Part shown: positions 43,971 to 52,322 of the stretch, one piece after another
Numbering within the stretch: the stretch's first letter is position 1
How the letters are laid out: each line of letters starts with the position of its first letter
Source of the DNA: Lachnospiraceae bacterium
GTDB lineage: Bacteria; Bacillota; Clostridia; Lachnospirales; Lachnospiraceae
Assembly: GCA_009911195.1 (NCBI GenBank)
Contig: QXWV01000002.1
Location: 124,001-188,000 of the forward strand
Length of the DNA stretch: 64,000 nt
Direction: 5' to 3'
Notes under the pieces: model-generated
What the model saw: the letters and a program-made list of their open reading frames with translations, nothing else
What the model was told of the DNA's origin: nothing
The model's database searches: none
Made by a program: the position numbers and the translations under genes

Positions 43971-44531
43971 CTATCTCTCTCGCAATACCATTCTTATTAT
44001 ACGTGTTCTATTATATCTTTGTATAATAACAAACATCAAATCAAATATGGCACTGCATATAGAAGTTATAAGAAACACACTAAATGCGCCAAAACGCACC
44101 GAAGCTACAAGCGGAACAAAGCTAAGTACAATGTTCGTTTCATGCACTAATTCTGATTGGCACATAGCTTGCGCTATTTCATCCCATGTATATTTTTTGT
44201 TTGAAAAAATATCTGAATTATAAGTAGGCATCTTAGCTTTCCACTTTTTTACTTTCAAAAATTGATACAGTATGTGTTCCCATGAATGAATCCGATACCA
44301 TTTCTTTGTATAATTTGCTCTATTCTTCATTCCAATATTATAAAGCAATCCTACAAGCAATCTCATTCCCAAATGATAAGTAATTGTACCAAAAGTAACT
44401 GCCAGCGTTATGCATATTTCACTGTTGAAACGGCGGTATAATATGGTTGTAAAAATCGACATCATAAAGCAAAAAACTGTAGTAAATTTCATCATTTTGG
44501 GCATATTCCTATATTCCTCCCAAACTTCCAT
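43971..44531 (-). CDS. Membrane protein of unknown function
   Basis: 186 residues with about four hydrophobic segments (15-35, 40-62, then two near 130-175) and a basic cytoplasmic centre. It contains KKWKAKMPTYNSDIFSNKKYTWDEIAQAMCQSELVHE, of which the pieces KKWKAKMPTY and EIAQAMCQSE-VHE recur in membrane proteins of the glycosyl-diaponeurosporenoate acyltransferase-like group. That likeness is from memory and weak. Lower GC and A/T-rich codons than its neighbours, with the hsdS relic right behind, suggest acquired DNA. Function unknown. Confidence 0.7.
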   Translation of the reverse strand: MEVWEEYRNMPKMMKFTTVFCFMMSIFTTILYRRFNSEICITLAVTFGTITYHLGMRLLVGLLYNIGMKNRANYTKKWYRIHSWEHILYQFLKVKKWKAKMPTYNSDIFSNKKYTWDEIAQAMCQSELVHETNIVLSFVPLVASVRFGAFSVFLITSICSAIFDLMFVIIQRYNRTRIIRMVLRER

Positions 44532-44610
44532 TCGTGATTATTCTACTGTTTGTTCTTTCATCATATCCTTTGTAAAAGTATGCGAAAGCTCATATTGTGT
44601 ATTAAAATAA

Positions 44611-44627
44611 CCCGCCTTACGGCGGGC
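44611..44627 (-). terminator. Terminator of the subtilase gene
   Basis: GCCCGCC-GTAA-GGCGGG on the minus strand followed by TTATTTT, directly after the stop codon at 44628. Confidence 0.8.
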
Positions 44628-46349
44628 TTACTGACTCTCCGTTCCCGCAATAATATCAAATGCCCTGGCCACATTCAAACGACCAAATCCCCAGGAGCGG
44701 TTGGGGTATATCAAATCCGGTGACCGTACTGCCCCCCTGGCGAAATAAGACTTTACTTCCATGCTTTGGGCCAGCAAATCATTCTTTTCTATTACCGCCC
44801 ACTGCATCAACTGCGCCGCGCCGCCCGCCGTAATGGCAGCGGCCATACAAGAGCCGGTGCGGCTTCCCAATGCCGTGGATACGTTCACCCCCGGCGCTGC
44901 AATGTCCGGCTTTAGCCCCCCATCCCTGGCAAAGCCCCGGCCCGATTCCAGATAAAAGCTATTGTTGCTCGCATTATAGGAAGATACTGTAATCACATTG
45001 TCCGCAAGGGAAGGTTCTGTCAGTGTTTCATAAGGTGATGGCTTTAAGAAATAAGTATCGGTTCCCAAAAACTGGGTGATGGGCAGCCACATATTGATAT
45101 ACCCATAGCCTACATTTCCTTTCACATCCACAAAAAATGTCCATACCCCAGCCGTGGGCTGCTCTATGCGGAATACCACCAGTTCATCGCCACCACCCTG
45201 TTCCACCAGGACATGGTCTACCGATATTCTGGTCCTTTCGTAAATGAAACTGAAATTCCTCGTTTCCCTGCTCCTGAAATCCATATAGGGGATGACTTCC
45301 CCGCCGGGGGAACGGATAGATATGCTCATTGTATTGGGAATGGCATTCCATAGTTCCATCACAATCCCCGGCGTTTCCTCCCCTACCCGTATTTCTACAG
45401 CCTGTGTTGTCTGGCCATCCTCTAATGGGAAAAGGCTATGATAGTGATGCCCTGCATTCCCTTCATTTCCTCCGCATACCACTACCACCCGGTTTCTTTT
45501 TCTGGCAATCCGGTCCAAATATCTTGCCAATATGGAATTGCCCGCATGGTCTCCCAAGTTTGTTCCCATACCAAGGCAAATCACCACTGGCCTCTCCCCT
45601 ACCCGGGTAAAACTGTCCAAATATTTCACCGCCATACCAATATTGGCATCGCAGTAAGCCGGTACGCCGTCCTGGACAAAATAATAATCCCTTAAATATT
45701 GTTTCGCTTCTTTGCATTTCACCATAACAATATCCGCATCCGGAGCCGCCCCCAGGAAATTCATCCCGTATCCCACATCGCTGCCCGCAGCTACACTGGC
45801 CACAGCCGTACCGTGTCCATCCGTATCCGTTGAGGGAACAACGGACAGGGGGTTATCGCTCCTCAACGCCTCGTTAATCTGCTCATTGGTATATTCTGTT
45901 CCAAAAGAAAAGCCTTCCGGAGGCGTTCCGTCCTGTATTGTCTGGTCCCATATGGATATAATCCTCGATGTGCCGTCCGGCCGCCTGAACACATCCAGAT
46001 TGTAGCGGATACCCGTGTCAATAAAACCGATGACCACCCCTTTTCCTGTCAATGAAAGGGGTGGCCCCTGTATCTGGGAAATCCCTGATTTTATCAGGTT
46101 AATCGGGTCATATTCCCCCATTGGGGCCACTATATCCTGCATTAGCCCGTAAAGTTTGGGAATCGAATTATACGTATACCGGCTGACACTGATTGGCGCT
46201 TGGCCCGTTCGCCTGAAATATAATACCGCAAACTGGTCATCAATTGTTTCCATGCAATAATCCATGCCATCCAGTTCGTTCCCTGTCAGTGCAAAATCCA
46301 CCAATGCTGCACCGTAGTCTTCCGACAAAATTTGCTCTCTGCACGCCAT
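44628..46349 (-). CDS. S8 family subtilisin-like serine protease (Csp-like)
   Basis: 573 residues without a signal peptide. The triad is Asp in IGFIDTGI, His in DTDGHGTAVAS and Ser in TGSCMAAA; the oxyanion Asn is in VCGGNEGNAG. The last motif is TGSCMAAA instead of the usual GTSMAAP. A jelly-roll insertion (about residues 320-430) lies between the Asn and Ser motifs, as in the Csp germination proteases of clostridia, where a prodomain of about 95 residues is retained. It may act on spore cortex-lytic enzyme or in the cytoplasm. It is followed directly by a terminator. Confidence 0.9.
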   Translation of the reverse strand: MACREQILSEDYGAALVDFALTGNELDGMDYCMETIDDQFAVLYFRRTGQAPISVSRYTYNSIPKLYGLMQDIVAPMGEYDPINLIKSGISQIQGPPLSLTGKGVVIGFIDTGIRYNLDVFRRPDGTSRIISIWDQTIQDGTPPEGFSFGTEYTNEQINEALRSDNPLSVVPSTDTDGHGTAVASVAAGSDVGYGMNFLGAAPDADIVMVKCKEAKQYLRDYYFVQDGVPAYCDANIGMAVKYLDSFTRVGERPVVICLGMGTNLGDHAGNSILARYLDRIARKRNRVVVVCGGNEGNAGHHYHSLFPLEDGQTTQAVEIRVGEETPGIVMELWNAIPNTMSISIRSPGGEVIPYMDFRSRETRNFSFIYERTRISVDHVLVEQGGGDELVVFRIEQPTAGVWTFFVDVKGNVGYGYINMWLPITQFLGTDTYFLKPSPYETLTEPSLADNVITVSSYNASNNSFYLESGRGFARDGGLKPDIAAPGVNVSTALGSRTGSCMAAAITAGGAAQLMQWAVIEKNDLLAQSMEVKSYFARGAVRSPDLIYPNRSWGFGRLNVARAFDIIAGTESQ

Positions 46350-46385
46350 ACTTATGCTCTTTACATTTTTCTTCTATTGTATGAC

Positions 46386-47984
46386 TCACCCTTTAATAAC
46401 GTTAAGATTATCCGGCAATTCTATGCTGTTGCTTCGGATATCGATAATTGGCCCTCCCGTATTTTCAATATATTCCCTGGTAATCGTCACTTTCCCGATG
46501 TTATCATCCTTCGGTATTTCGTACATGATATCCAGCATAAATTCTTCAATAATCGCCCGCAAGGCCCTGGCGCCCGTATCCTTTTCCATCGCCTTTTCCG
46601 CAATGGCTTCCAACGCCCCTTCATCGAATAAAAGTTTTACTTCATCCAGCTCCAGGAGCTTCTGGTATTGCTTTAAAATAGCGTTTTTCGGCTCTTTTAA
46701 AATTTTCACCAGCATTTCTTTTGACAGGCCCTCCAAAGTACAGATAATCGGCAGACGCCCTAAAAACTCCGGTATCATCCCGAATTTCCGGATATCCTCC
46801 ACCGTAACCTTACCCAAAATATTTTTATCCTTGTCATATTTATCCTTCAACTGCGCCCCATATCCTATAGAAGTGCCTTTATTCAGGCGCTGTTTAATAA
46901 TTTCTTCCAAATCCGGGAATGCACCGCCGCAGATAAATAAAATATTTTTTGTATTAATTGTTGTTAAGGGAACCATGGCATTCTTACTGTTTGCCCCTAC
47001 CGGCACTTCCACTTCCGCGCCTTCCAGCAGCTTTAACATTCCCTGCTGCACCGACTCGCCGCTGACATCCCGGGAATTGGTATTCCTTTTCTTGGCAATC
47101 TTGTCAATTTCGTCAATAAAGACAATTCCCCTTTCCGCCTTATCCACATCATTGTCCGCTGCCGCCAAAAGCTTGGATACTACGCTTTCAATGTCATCCC
47201 CGATATACCCTGCTTCCGTCAATGAAGTAGCATCCGCAATAGCAAGGGGCACATCCAATAGCCTTGCCAGCGTTTTTACCAAGTATGTTTTGCCGCTCCC
47301 CGTAGGTCCAATCATAAGTATGTTGGATTTTTCTATTTCTATTTCATCCATTGTTCCCGTAGCTACCCGCTTATAATGGTTATACACGGCTACAGAAATA
47401 ATCTTCTTTGCCTTTTCCTGCCCCACTACGTATTCGTCCAACTGGGCTTTTATTTTATGGGGTGCCGGGATATTTTTAATATCCAATACCGGCTCTTCCT
47501 TTCCCTTCGGCTTCTTCTTTTTCAGCTTCTGTTTGTTAGGGATTCCCCCATCCCCCTGCAAATCCGCCAGGTTTACAAAGCTGATATTGGCAAATCCATT
47601 TTCCTTTCCCCATTTATTCATTTCATTATTCCAGTTTGTATGGTTCAGCATCCCCTGGTAATCGAACTGGCTGACTGTATCCATCGTCTTATGCATACAG
47701 TCATTGCAAACCGATATATTGTTGGGCAGCTTAAACATCTTCCCCGCTTTGCTCTCCGGACGTCTACAGATAAAACATACATCCTCGTACTCGCTTTCCT
47801 CTCCATCCGGCCCTTTATCTTTCTTCTCCTCTTTCTTGCTTTCCTGAGCCGTTACTTCTGCCTTTGTATCCCCGGCATTATCCTCATCCTCTTCGTAATC
47901 GTCTTCATTTATTTCCGTATCCCGCATATCCAATTCCTCATCGCGGATTTCATATTCATTGTCCTTATTGTCCGAATTGCCCAT
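46386..47984 (-). CDS. clpX: ClpX ATPase of the Clp protease, with an acidic N-terminal extension
   Basis: 532 residues, about 110 longer than common ClpX. The first 65 residues are an Asp/Glu-rich tail, then a C4 zinc finger (CFIC ... CNDC), a 60-residue Lys-rich linker, and the AAA+ domain: Walker A GPTGSGKTYL, Walker B IVFIDEID, the IGF-type ClpP loop region is near SIGYGAQLK, sensor 2 GARALRAIIEEFMLDIMYE. It unfolds substrates for ClpP. The extra acidic tail may alter substrate or adaptor choice. Neither clpP nor tig is adjacent. Start 47984 has GGAG 6 bp upstream. Confidence 0.93.
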   Translation of the reverse strand: MGNSDNKDNEYEIRDEELDMRDTEINEDDYEEDEDNAGDTKAEVTAQESKKEEKKDKGPDGEESEYEDVCFICRRPESKAGKMFKLPNNISVCNDCMHKTMDTVSQFDYQGMLNHTNWNNEMNKWGKENGFANISFVNLADLQGDGGIPNKQKLKKKKPKGKEEPVLDIKNIPAPHKIKAQLDEYVVGQEKAKKIISVAVYNHYKRVATGTMDEIEIEKSNILMIGPTGSGKTYLVKTLARLLDVPLAIADATSLTEAGYIGDDIESVVSKLLAAADNDVDKAERGIVFIDEIDKIAKKRNTNSRDVSGESVQQGMLKLLEGAEVEVPVGANSKNAMVPLTTINTKNILFICGGAFPDLEEIIKQRLNKGTSIGYGAQLKDKYDKDKNILGKVTVEDIRKFGMIPEFLGRLPIICTLEGLSKEMLVKILKEPKNAILKQYQKLLELDEVKLLFDEGALEAIAEKAMEKDTGARALRAIIEEFMLDIMYEIPKDDNIGKVTITREYIENTGGPIIDIRSNSIELPDNLNVIKG

Positions 47985-48102
47985 TTTTTACTCCATTTCT
48001 GCGCAGCTATTTGCGCCTGTCAAGTTTGTGGATGCCGCGCAGACACAAACCTCCTGTTCAAAAGCCGCTATCTTTATTTTTCGCTAATATCAACCATGTT
48101 TT

Positions 48103-48131
48103 ATTATAAAGCATGATTTATTGATAAACAA
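48103..48131 (-). promoter_or_regulatory. Possible promoter of clpX
   Basis: A perfect TATAAT (minus strand, 48103-48108) 17 bp from TTGTTT (48126-48131). The 341-bp gap 47985-48325 also holds the hairpins at 48177-48198 and 48263-48296. Confidence 0.5.
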
Positions 48132-48176
48132 GTGAACATTTTCTAAACTATATTTTGCAGTCTGCAGGAAATCGAA

Positions 48177-48198
48177 TAGGGGAACGGCTTTTCCCCTA
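48177..48198. repeat. 8-bp perfect hairpin
   Basis: TAGGGGAA-CGGCTT-TTCCCCTA lies between the htrA terminator and the clpX promoter. Its role is unknown. Confidence 0.6.
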
Positions 48199-48262
48199 CC
48201 CGCCGCGCGCCTCGTGCGCCGCATAACGGCTTGTTGCCTCTGCATGGGGGTGTGCATTAAAA

Positions 48263-48296
48263 ATGCACAAGGTATGCTTTCACATACCCTGTGCAC
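48263..48296 (-). terminator. Terminator of htrA
   Basis: On the minus strand TGCACAGGGTATG pairs with CATACCTTGTGCA (one mismatch) across GTGAAAG, followed by TTTTTAATG. It lies 30 bp past the htrA stop. Confidence 0.85.
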
Positions 48297-48325
48297 TTGC
48301 CTTCCTGTCGGAAGCATGCAATCGC

Positions 48326-49936
48326 TTAATCAAATTTCTCTCCCAGCGTCACGGTTACGGTCTTGCTTTCCCAGCCATCCTGGCTTCCGTGCATGATGGT
48401 GACATCCACGCTTTCCCCTACGGCATAATATTCCATAACCCGGAGCAAATCCTCGGCACTTCTGATTTCGTTGCCATCAAACTCCGTGATGATATTTCCT
48501 TTCCGGATTCCTGCTGCATCCGCCCCAGTGCCTTCATAGACTTCAGCCACATATGCCCCTTGAGGCATCCCATAAATCTCTGTCATTTCGTCTGCAACTG
48601 TACGGGGGGAAATGCCCAGATACCCTTTGTTGCTCTCCGTTACTTTTGTCCTGGTCTCCTTTAACATTAATTCTTCGATAATCGGCTTTGCCGCTGAAAT
48701 TGGGATAGCATATCCCATACCCTCTACCGCATTGCCGCCAATCTTATTGGAATTAATACCGATGACTTCCCCTTTTATATTCAGCAATGCCCCACCGGAA
48801 TTTCCCGGATTAATTGCTGCATCTGTCTGTATAAAAGTCGCTCCATCTTCATTTCCCTGCTCATTCCCCATCTGCATTGCCACATCAATGCTCCGGTCCA
48901 AAGCACTGATTACCCCTAATGTTACCGACTGGCCATATCCCAATGCATTGCCGATGGCGATAGCTGGTTCCCCCACATTCAGGTTTTCCGAATCTCCCAA
49001 GGCTGCCACTGTAATTGCCGCTCTGGTTGTAGCCTCCACATCTTTAAGCGGCACCGCTATCACCGCCAAATCCATGCTCGGGTTTGAGCCTTTCAATTGT
49101 GCTTCCGCCTCCGAACCGTCCACAAACTGTATAATCAGTTTATCCGCATTCTCCACTACATGGTAGTTGGATACAATCAGTAATTCTTCATCGTTCTCCC
49201 CTACAATAATACCGGAACCGGCTGCTGTAGATTCGCTTTTCAACGTCTGTCCGAAATAAGACATTGTCTGGGTATACGTATTATTAATCGAAACAATGGC
49301 CGGCATTACCTTGGAAGCCACGCCGCTCACATCCATTACAACCGCTTTGTCGCCCACATCCGTTCCAACCATGTTTTCCGCCGCTCCGGCAATATCCCCA
49401 ACCGTCTCTTTGGCCGACTGCGCCATTTCCTCTGCGGCTTCCGCAACCGCCTCTGTTTTGCCATCGCTATTCCCAGGATTCGTAATTGCATCTATCCCAT
49501 AGAATCCAAGCCCTGCAAATCCCCCGAAAAGCAGCCCGAAGCTTACTGCTGCCAAAGCCTTCTTCCAATAGCTTCCTCCGCTTTTCTTTTCCTTTTTAGG
49601 CGGCTTCTGGCTTCCTGTATAAGAAATGCCATATCCATTTCCACCGCTTCCATACATTTTTCCGGCACTGTTGTACGTGCTTTCATTTCTATATGTGCTT
49701 CCGCCATTTCCATATATGTTTTCAGTTTTTTCATATCTGTTCCCGCTGCTTCCCGCACTTCCATTCTCCGCATTCATGGTACTTCCATATTCATTTTGCC
49801 CCTGGTATCCGCTCCCCTCCTGATAAACAGGGGAACTTTGCCCGCTAAAATTTCCGCCTTCCGCCTTCACTTCCCTAGCCGTACTATCAACAGCATTTCT
49901 ATTTTCATAATCATTAGGATAATTATTTCCATACAT
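48326..49936 (-). CDS. htrA: HtrA/DegP-type serine protease (S1C), membrane anchored
   Basis: About 536 residues. A 115-residue N-terminal cytoplasmic tail is rich in Gly, Asn, Tyr and Ser, then one membrane helix (about 127-150), the trypsin-like domain with His in SNYHVVENADK, Asp in PSMDLAVIAV and Ser in NPGNSGGALL, and a C-terminal PDZ domain (GYLGISPRTV ... AGIRKGNIITEFDG). It degrades misfolded proteins at the membrane surface. ATG 49936 (GGAAAAGAGG upstream) is preferred to 49972. The repetitive tail is not seen in typical HtrA. Confidence 0.93.
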   Translation of the reverse strand: MYGNNYPNDYENRNAVDSTAREVKAEGGNFSGQSSPVYQEGSGYQGQNEYGSTMNAENGSAGSSGNRYEKTENIYGNGGSTYRNESTYNSAGKMYGSGGNGYGISYTGSQKPPKKEKKSGGSYWKKALAAVSFGLLFGGFAGLGFYGIDAITNPGNSDGKTEAVAEAAEEMAQSAKETVGDIAGAAENMVGTDVGDKAVVMDVSGVASKVMPAIVSINNTYTQTMSYFGQTLKSESTAAGSGIIVGENDEELLIVSNYHVVENADKLIIQFVDGSEAEAQLKGSNPSMDLAVIAVPLKDVEATTRAAITVAALGDSENLNVGEPAIAIGNALGYGQSVTLGVISALDRSIDVAMQMGNEQGNEDGATFIQTDAAINPGNSGGALLNIKGEVIGINSNKIGGNAVEGMGYAIPISAAKPIIEELMLKETRTKVTESNKGYLGISPRTVADEMTEIYGMPQGAYVAEVYEGTGADAAGIRKGNIITEFDGNEIRSAEDLLRVMEYYAVGESVDVTIMHGSQDGWESKTVTVTLGEKFD

Positions 49937-50109
49937 AGCAGCTACCTCTTTTCCTTTCTGGATTTTAAACATAGTATAGTTTTGAAATGTGTCTTTTTTG
50001 TGATAGAAATATGCGTTTTCTGTGATGATTTTGTTATAATTTTATTATCACAAATTAAAATCCATTTGTATTGTCAGAATATTCCAGCCGCCTTGAACTT
50101 CAACACCGC

Positions 50110-51033
50110 CTACCAGTATTCCCTGTTCATGGTACATTTCAATATCATTTTCCTTGGCAGTTTCTTATAATTTTTCCCCATTAAAAACCCTGCATATTTG
50201 CAGGCACTGCTTATGTATAAAATAGGAATCAGCCGCTTATGCCCGGATTTCCACAAATACCCCGTTGTCTTTTTTATCAGCGCTGCCCCCTCACCCACCG
50301 AGGAGACCGCGGCAAAGACCTCCGGATGTTCCGCCTGGGAAACCCCTAAATCAAAATTTCTATGGAACTGCTGAATACAAGTATAATTATGGGAATGCAC
50401 TACCCGGGCATCCGCTTCATATGCGATTTTATACCCTGCCTTCACCGCCCCCGCCGCATAAATCATATCTTCATTGAAAATGGTATGTTTTATAAATCCT
50501 CCTAATAATTCATAAACATCCCTCCGATACGCTGCGCATACATTGGAGCAGAAAAAAGTTTTAATACCCAGCCGCCCTATATCCTCCCTGGACTTTACAC
50601 AACTTTCTTCCGGATAGTTAAATTGCCTTGTATAGCATTCTATCACATTACAGTCCTTTGCCGCTACCTGCCTGGCATATGCCGCCGCCATATCCTCTTT
50701 TTCTAACGGGGCTGTAAGCCTCTCCAGCAAATATTTATCTGCCGGCATGGCATCCTGGGTCATCATTACAAAAAAGGGCGCATCCGATTTTTCAACCCCC
50801 TGCCCCCTCGTTTTCCCATGGTCGAATTCCCCTTTGGAGAAGTGGGTAACACAAATATTATCGTACTTCCTAAAAAGAGGGCTTCCGTTCACAAGCCTGT
50901 CAAAATATTTCTGTTCCGTATTCATCAAAATAATCTTATTGACAGCCAAAGTCTGATGTTCCAGTCTGTCGATTAATTCAAAAAAACCGCTTTCCGGCTT
51001 ATAAACCGGTATAATTACATCCACTTTTTTCAT
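50110..51033 (-). CDS. Family 2 glycosyltransferase (rhamnosyltransferase-like)
   Basis: 307 residues, GT-A fold. It begins VDVIIPVYKPESGFFELI, has the DXD-like stretch MMTQDAMP around residue 95 and the acceptor-side segment FNEDMIYAAGAVKAGYKI. The Q-D-A-M-P motif and a C-terminus with one hydrophobic segment are typical of the rhamnosyltransferases RfbF/RgpF. It transfers a sugar during wall polysaccharide assembly. It starts the polysaccharide region of the window next to an LCP ligase. Confidence 0.88.
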   Translation of the reverse strand: MKKVDVIIPVYKPESGFFELIDRLEHQTLAVNKIILMNTEQKYFDRLVNGSPLFRKYDNICVTHFSKGEFDHGKTRGQGVEKSDAPFFVMMTQDAMPADKYLLERLTAPLEKEDMAAAYARQVAAKDCNVIECYTRQFNYPEESCVKSREDIGRLGIKTFFCSNVCAAYRRDVYELLGGFIKHTIFNEDMIYAAGAVKAGYKIAYEADARVVHSHNYTCIQQFHRNFDLGVSQAEHPEVFAAVSSVGEGAALIKKTTGYLWKSGHKRLIPILYISSACKYAGFLMGKNYKKLPRKMILKCTMNREYW

Positions 51034-51072
51034 TTTCTTTAGCCATGCTCCTTAACCCCTGTAGATGGGAAT

Positions 51073-51096
51073 AAAAGGACCCTTTCAGGTCCTTTT
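51073..51096. terminator. Terminator after the LCP gene
   Basis: Perfect 9-bp stem AAAAGGACC-CTTTCA-GGTCCTTTT, 27 bp past the LCP stop, T-rich on the minus strand; works for the LCP gene. Confidence 0.85.
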
Positions 51097-51122
51097 ACTC
51101 TATTGGTTGCTGAACTATTATC

Positions 51123-52256
51123 CTATTTTAAATACGGGCTGGTGTCGCTCTTGATTTTCTCGCTGTAGGTCTGCACTTCGGAAGAAGCTGTATAGTCTTC
51201 ATCAAACAGGAATTTATGCAGCCACTCCACATTTTCCTTCAAATCCACCGGTATGACACAGCTTCCTTTTGAACCGATAGTTCCCGTGGTACGATATTCC
51301 TCATAAGGGAATCCCGCCTGGTCTACAATATTATAATTGCTAATCCCGCCTAGCAACTCTACAATTTCCGTCAAATCCAGCGATGTATAGATTTCATTAA
51401 ACACATCATTGGCAATTTGGTTTAATGTAGCCACCGATGCTGTCTTCGCTTTGTCCGACATTGCCATAATTACTTCCCTCTGGCGCTCGGTACGCTTGAA
51501 ATCATCCCCTGCGGTATAGCGGATACGGCAGTAGGCCGTAGCCTGCAAGCCGGTCAGCAACTGGTAGCCTGTACTGGTTACTTCTTTATAGGGGCGCTTC
51601 AAATCTTCAGCCATAGTGAACTGGTAGCTGTTCAGGTGGTTGATTTCCGCCTCATCCACATCTATCATTACGCCGCCCAGGGCATCGATTGTATCCGCCA
51701 ATCCGGCAAACCCTACGGTGATAAAGTCCGTAATGTTCATGTCCAGATTCATATTCAACATATTAATCGCCATTTCCGGCCCACCCTTCATATAAGCAGC
51801 ATTGCACTTATTGTAGGTGTCATTGCTAAGGTTCAGGTAAGTATCCCTGTATACGGACACAAGCTTACAATCCCCAGTATCCAGATTGATGGAAGCAATG
51901 ATAATAGTATCGCTTCTCGTATTTTTCGCCAGAGCCCCTGTTGTCGAGTCCACACCGAACAGGGCGATATTGCGGTATCCTTTCATATTCGTTGTTTCCG
52001 CCCGTTCCTTCACTTCCTCATTTATAACAAGCTTTTCCTCATTCAACTCTACTTTGCCGACTTTCTCAACTTTCAATACGGCATAAAGCACAGCCACCAT
52101 AATGAGCAGGATAAATATCTCTACAATAAAGAGGATGATTTTTCCTCTTTTCTTCTTCTCCCTCTCCCTGACGGACTGCTTTTTCCCCTGTGTACTTTGG
52201 GAAGTCTTGCTGCTCCCATTGCTTTTCTTTTTTTTCGATTTCTCAGCCATTTTCAT
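51123..52256 (-). CDS. LCP (LytR-CpsA-Psr) family wall-polymer ligase
   Basis: 377 residues. A Lys/Ser/Gln-rich cytoplasmic head (1-38) is followed by one membrane helix (39-60) and the external LCP domain. Conserved residues are Asp in FGVDSTTG, Arg/Asp in TRSDTIIIASI, Arg/Asp in SVYRDTYLNL, and the CRIRYTAGDDFKRTERQREVI stretch (pieces) near residue 245. LCP enzymes move polyprenyl-linked glycopolymers onto peptidoglycan. It lies 66 bp after the initiating glycosylphosphotransferase gene. Confidence 0.94.
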   Translation of the reverse strand: MKMAEKSKKKKSNGSSKTSQSTQGKKQSVREREKKKRGKIILFIVEIFILLIMVAVLYAVLKVEKVGKVELNEEKLVINEEVKERAETTNMKGYRNIALFGVDSTTGALAKNTRSDTIIIASINLDTGDCKLVSVYRDTYLNLSNDTYNKCNAAYMKGGPEMAINMLNMNLDMNITDFITVGFAGLADTIDALGGVMIDVDEAEINHLNSYQFTMAEDLKRPYKEVTSTGYQLLTGLQATAYCRIRYTAGDDFKRTERQREVIMAMSDKAKTASVATLNQIANDVFNEIYTSLDLTEIVELLGGISNYNIVDQAGFPYEEYRTTGTIGSKGSCVIPVDLKENVEWLHKFLFDEDYTASSEVQTYSEKIKSDTSPYLK

Positions 52257-52322
52257 TCTCCCTTATCTTTTTGCAATTCGTTGTATTACATTGCGTCCCC
52301 TGTACTCTGCTTAATCAATATA

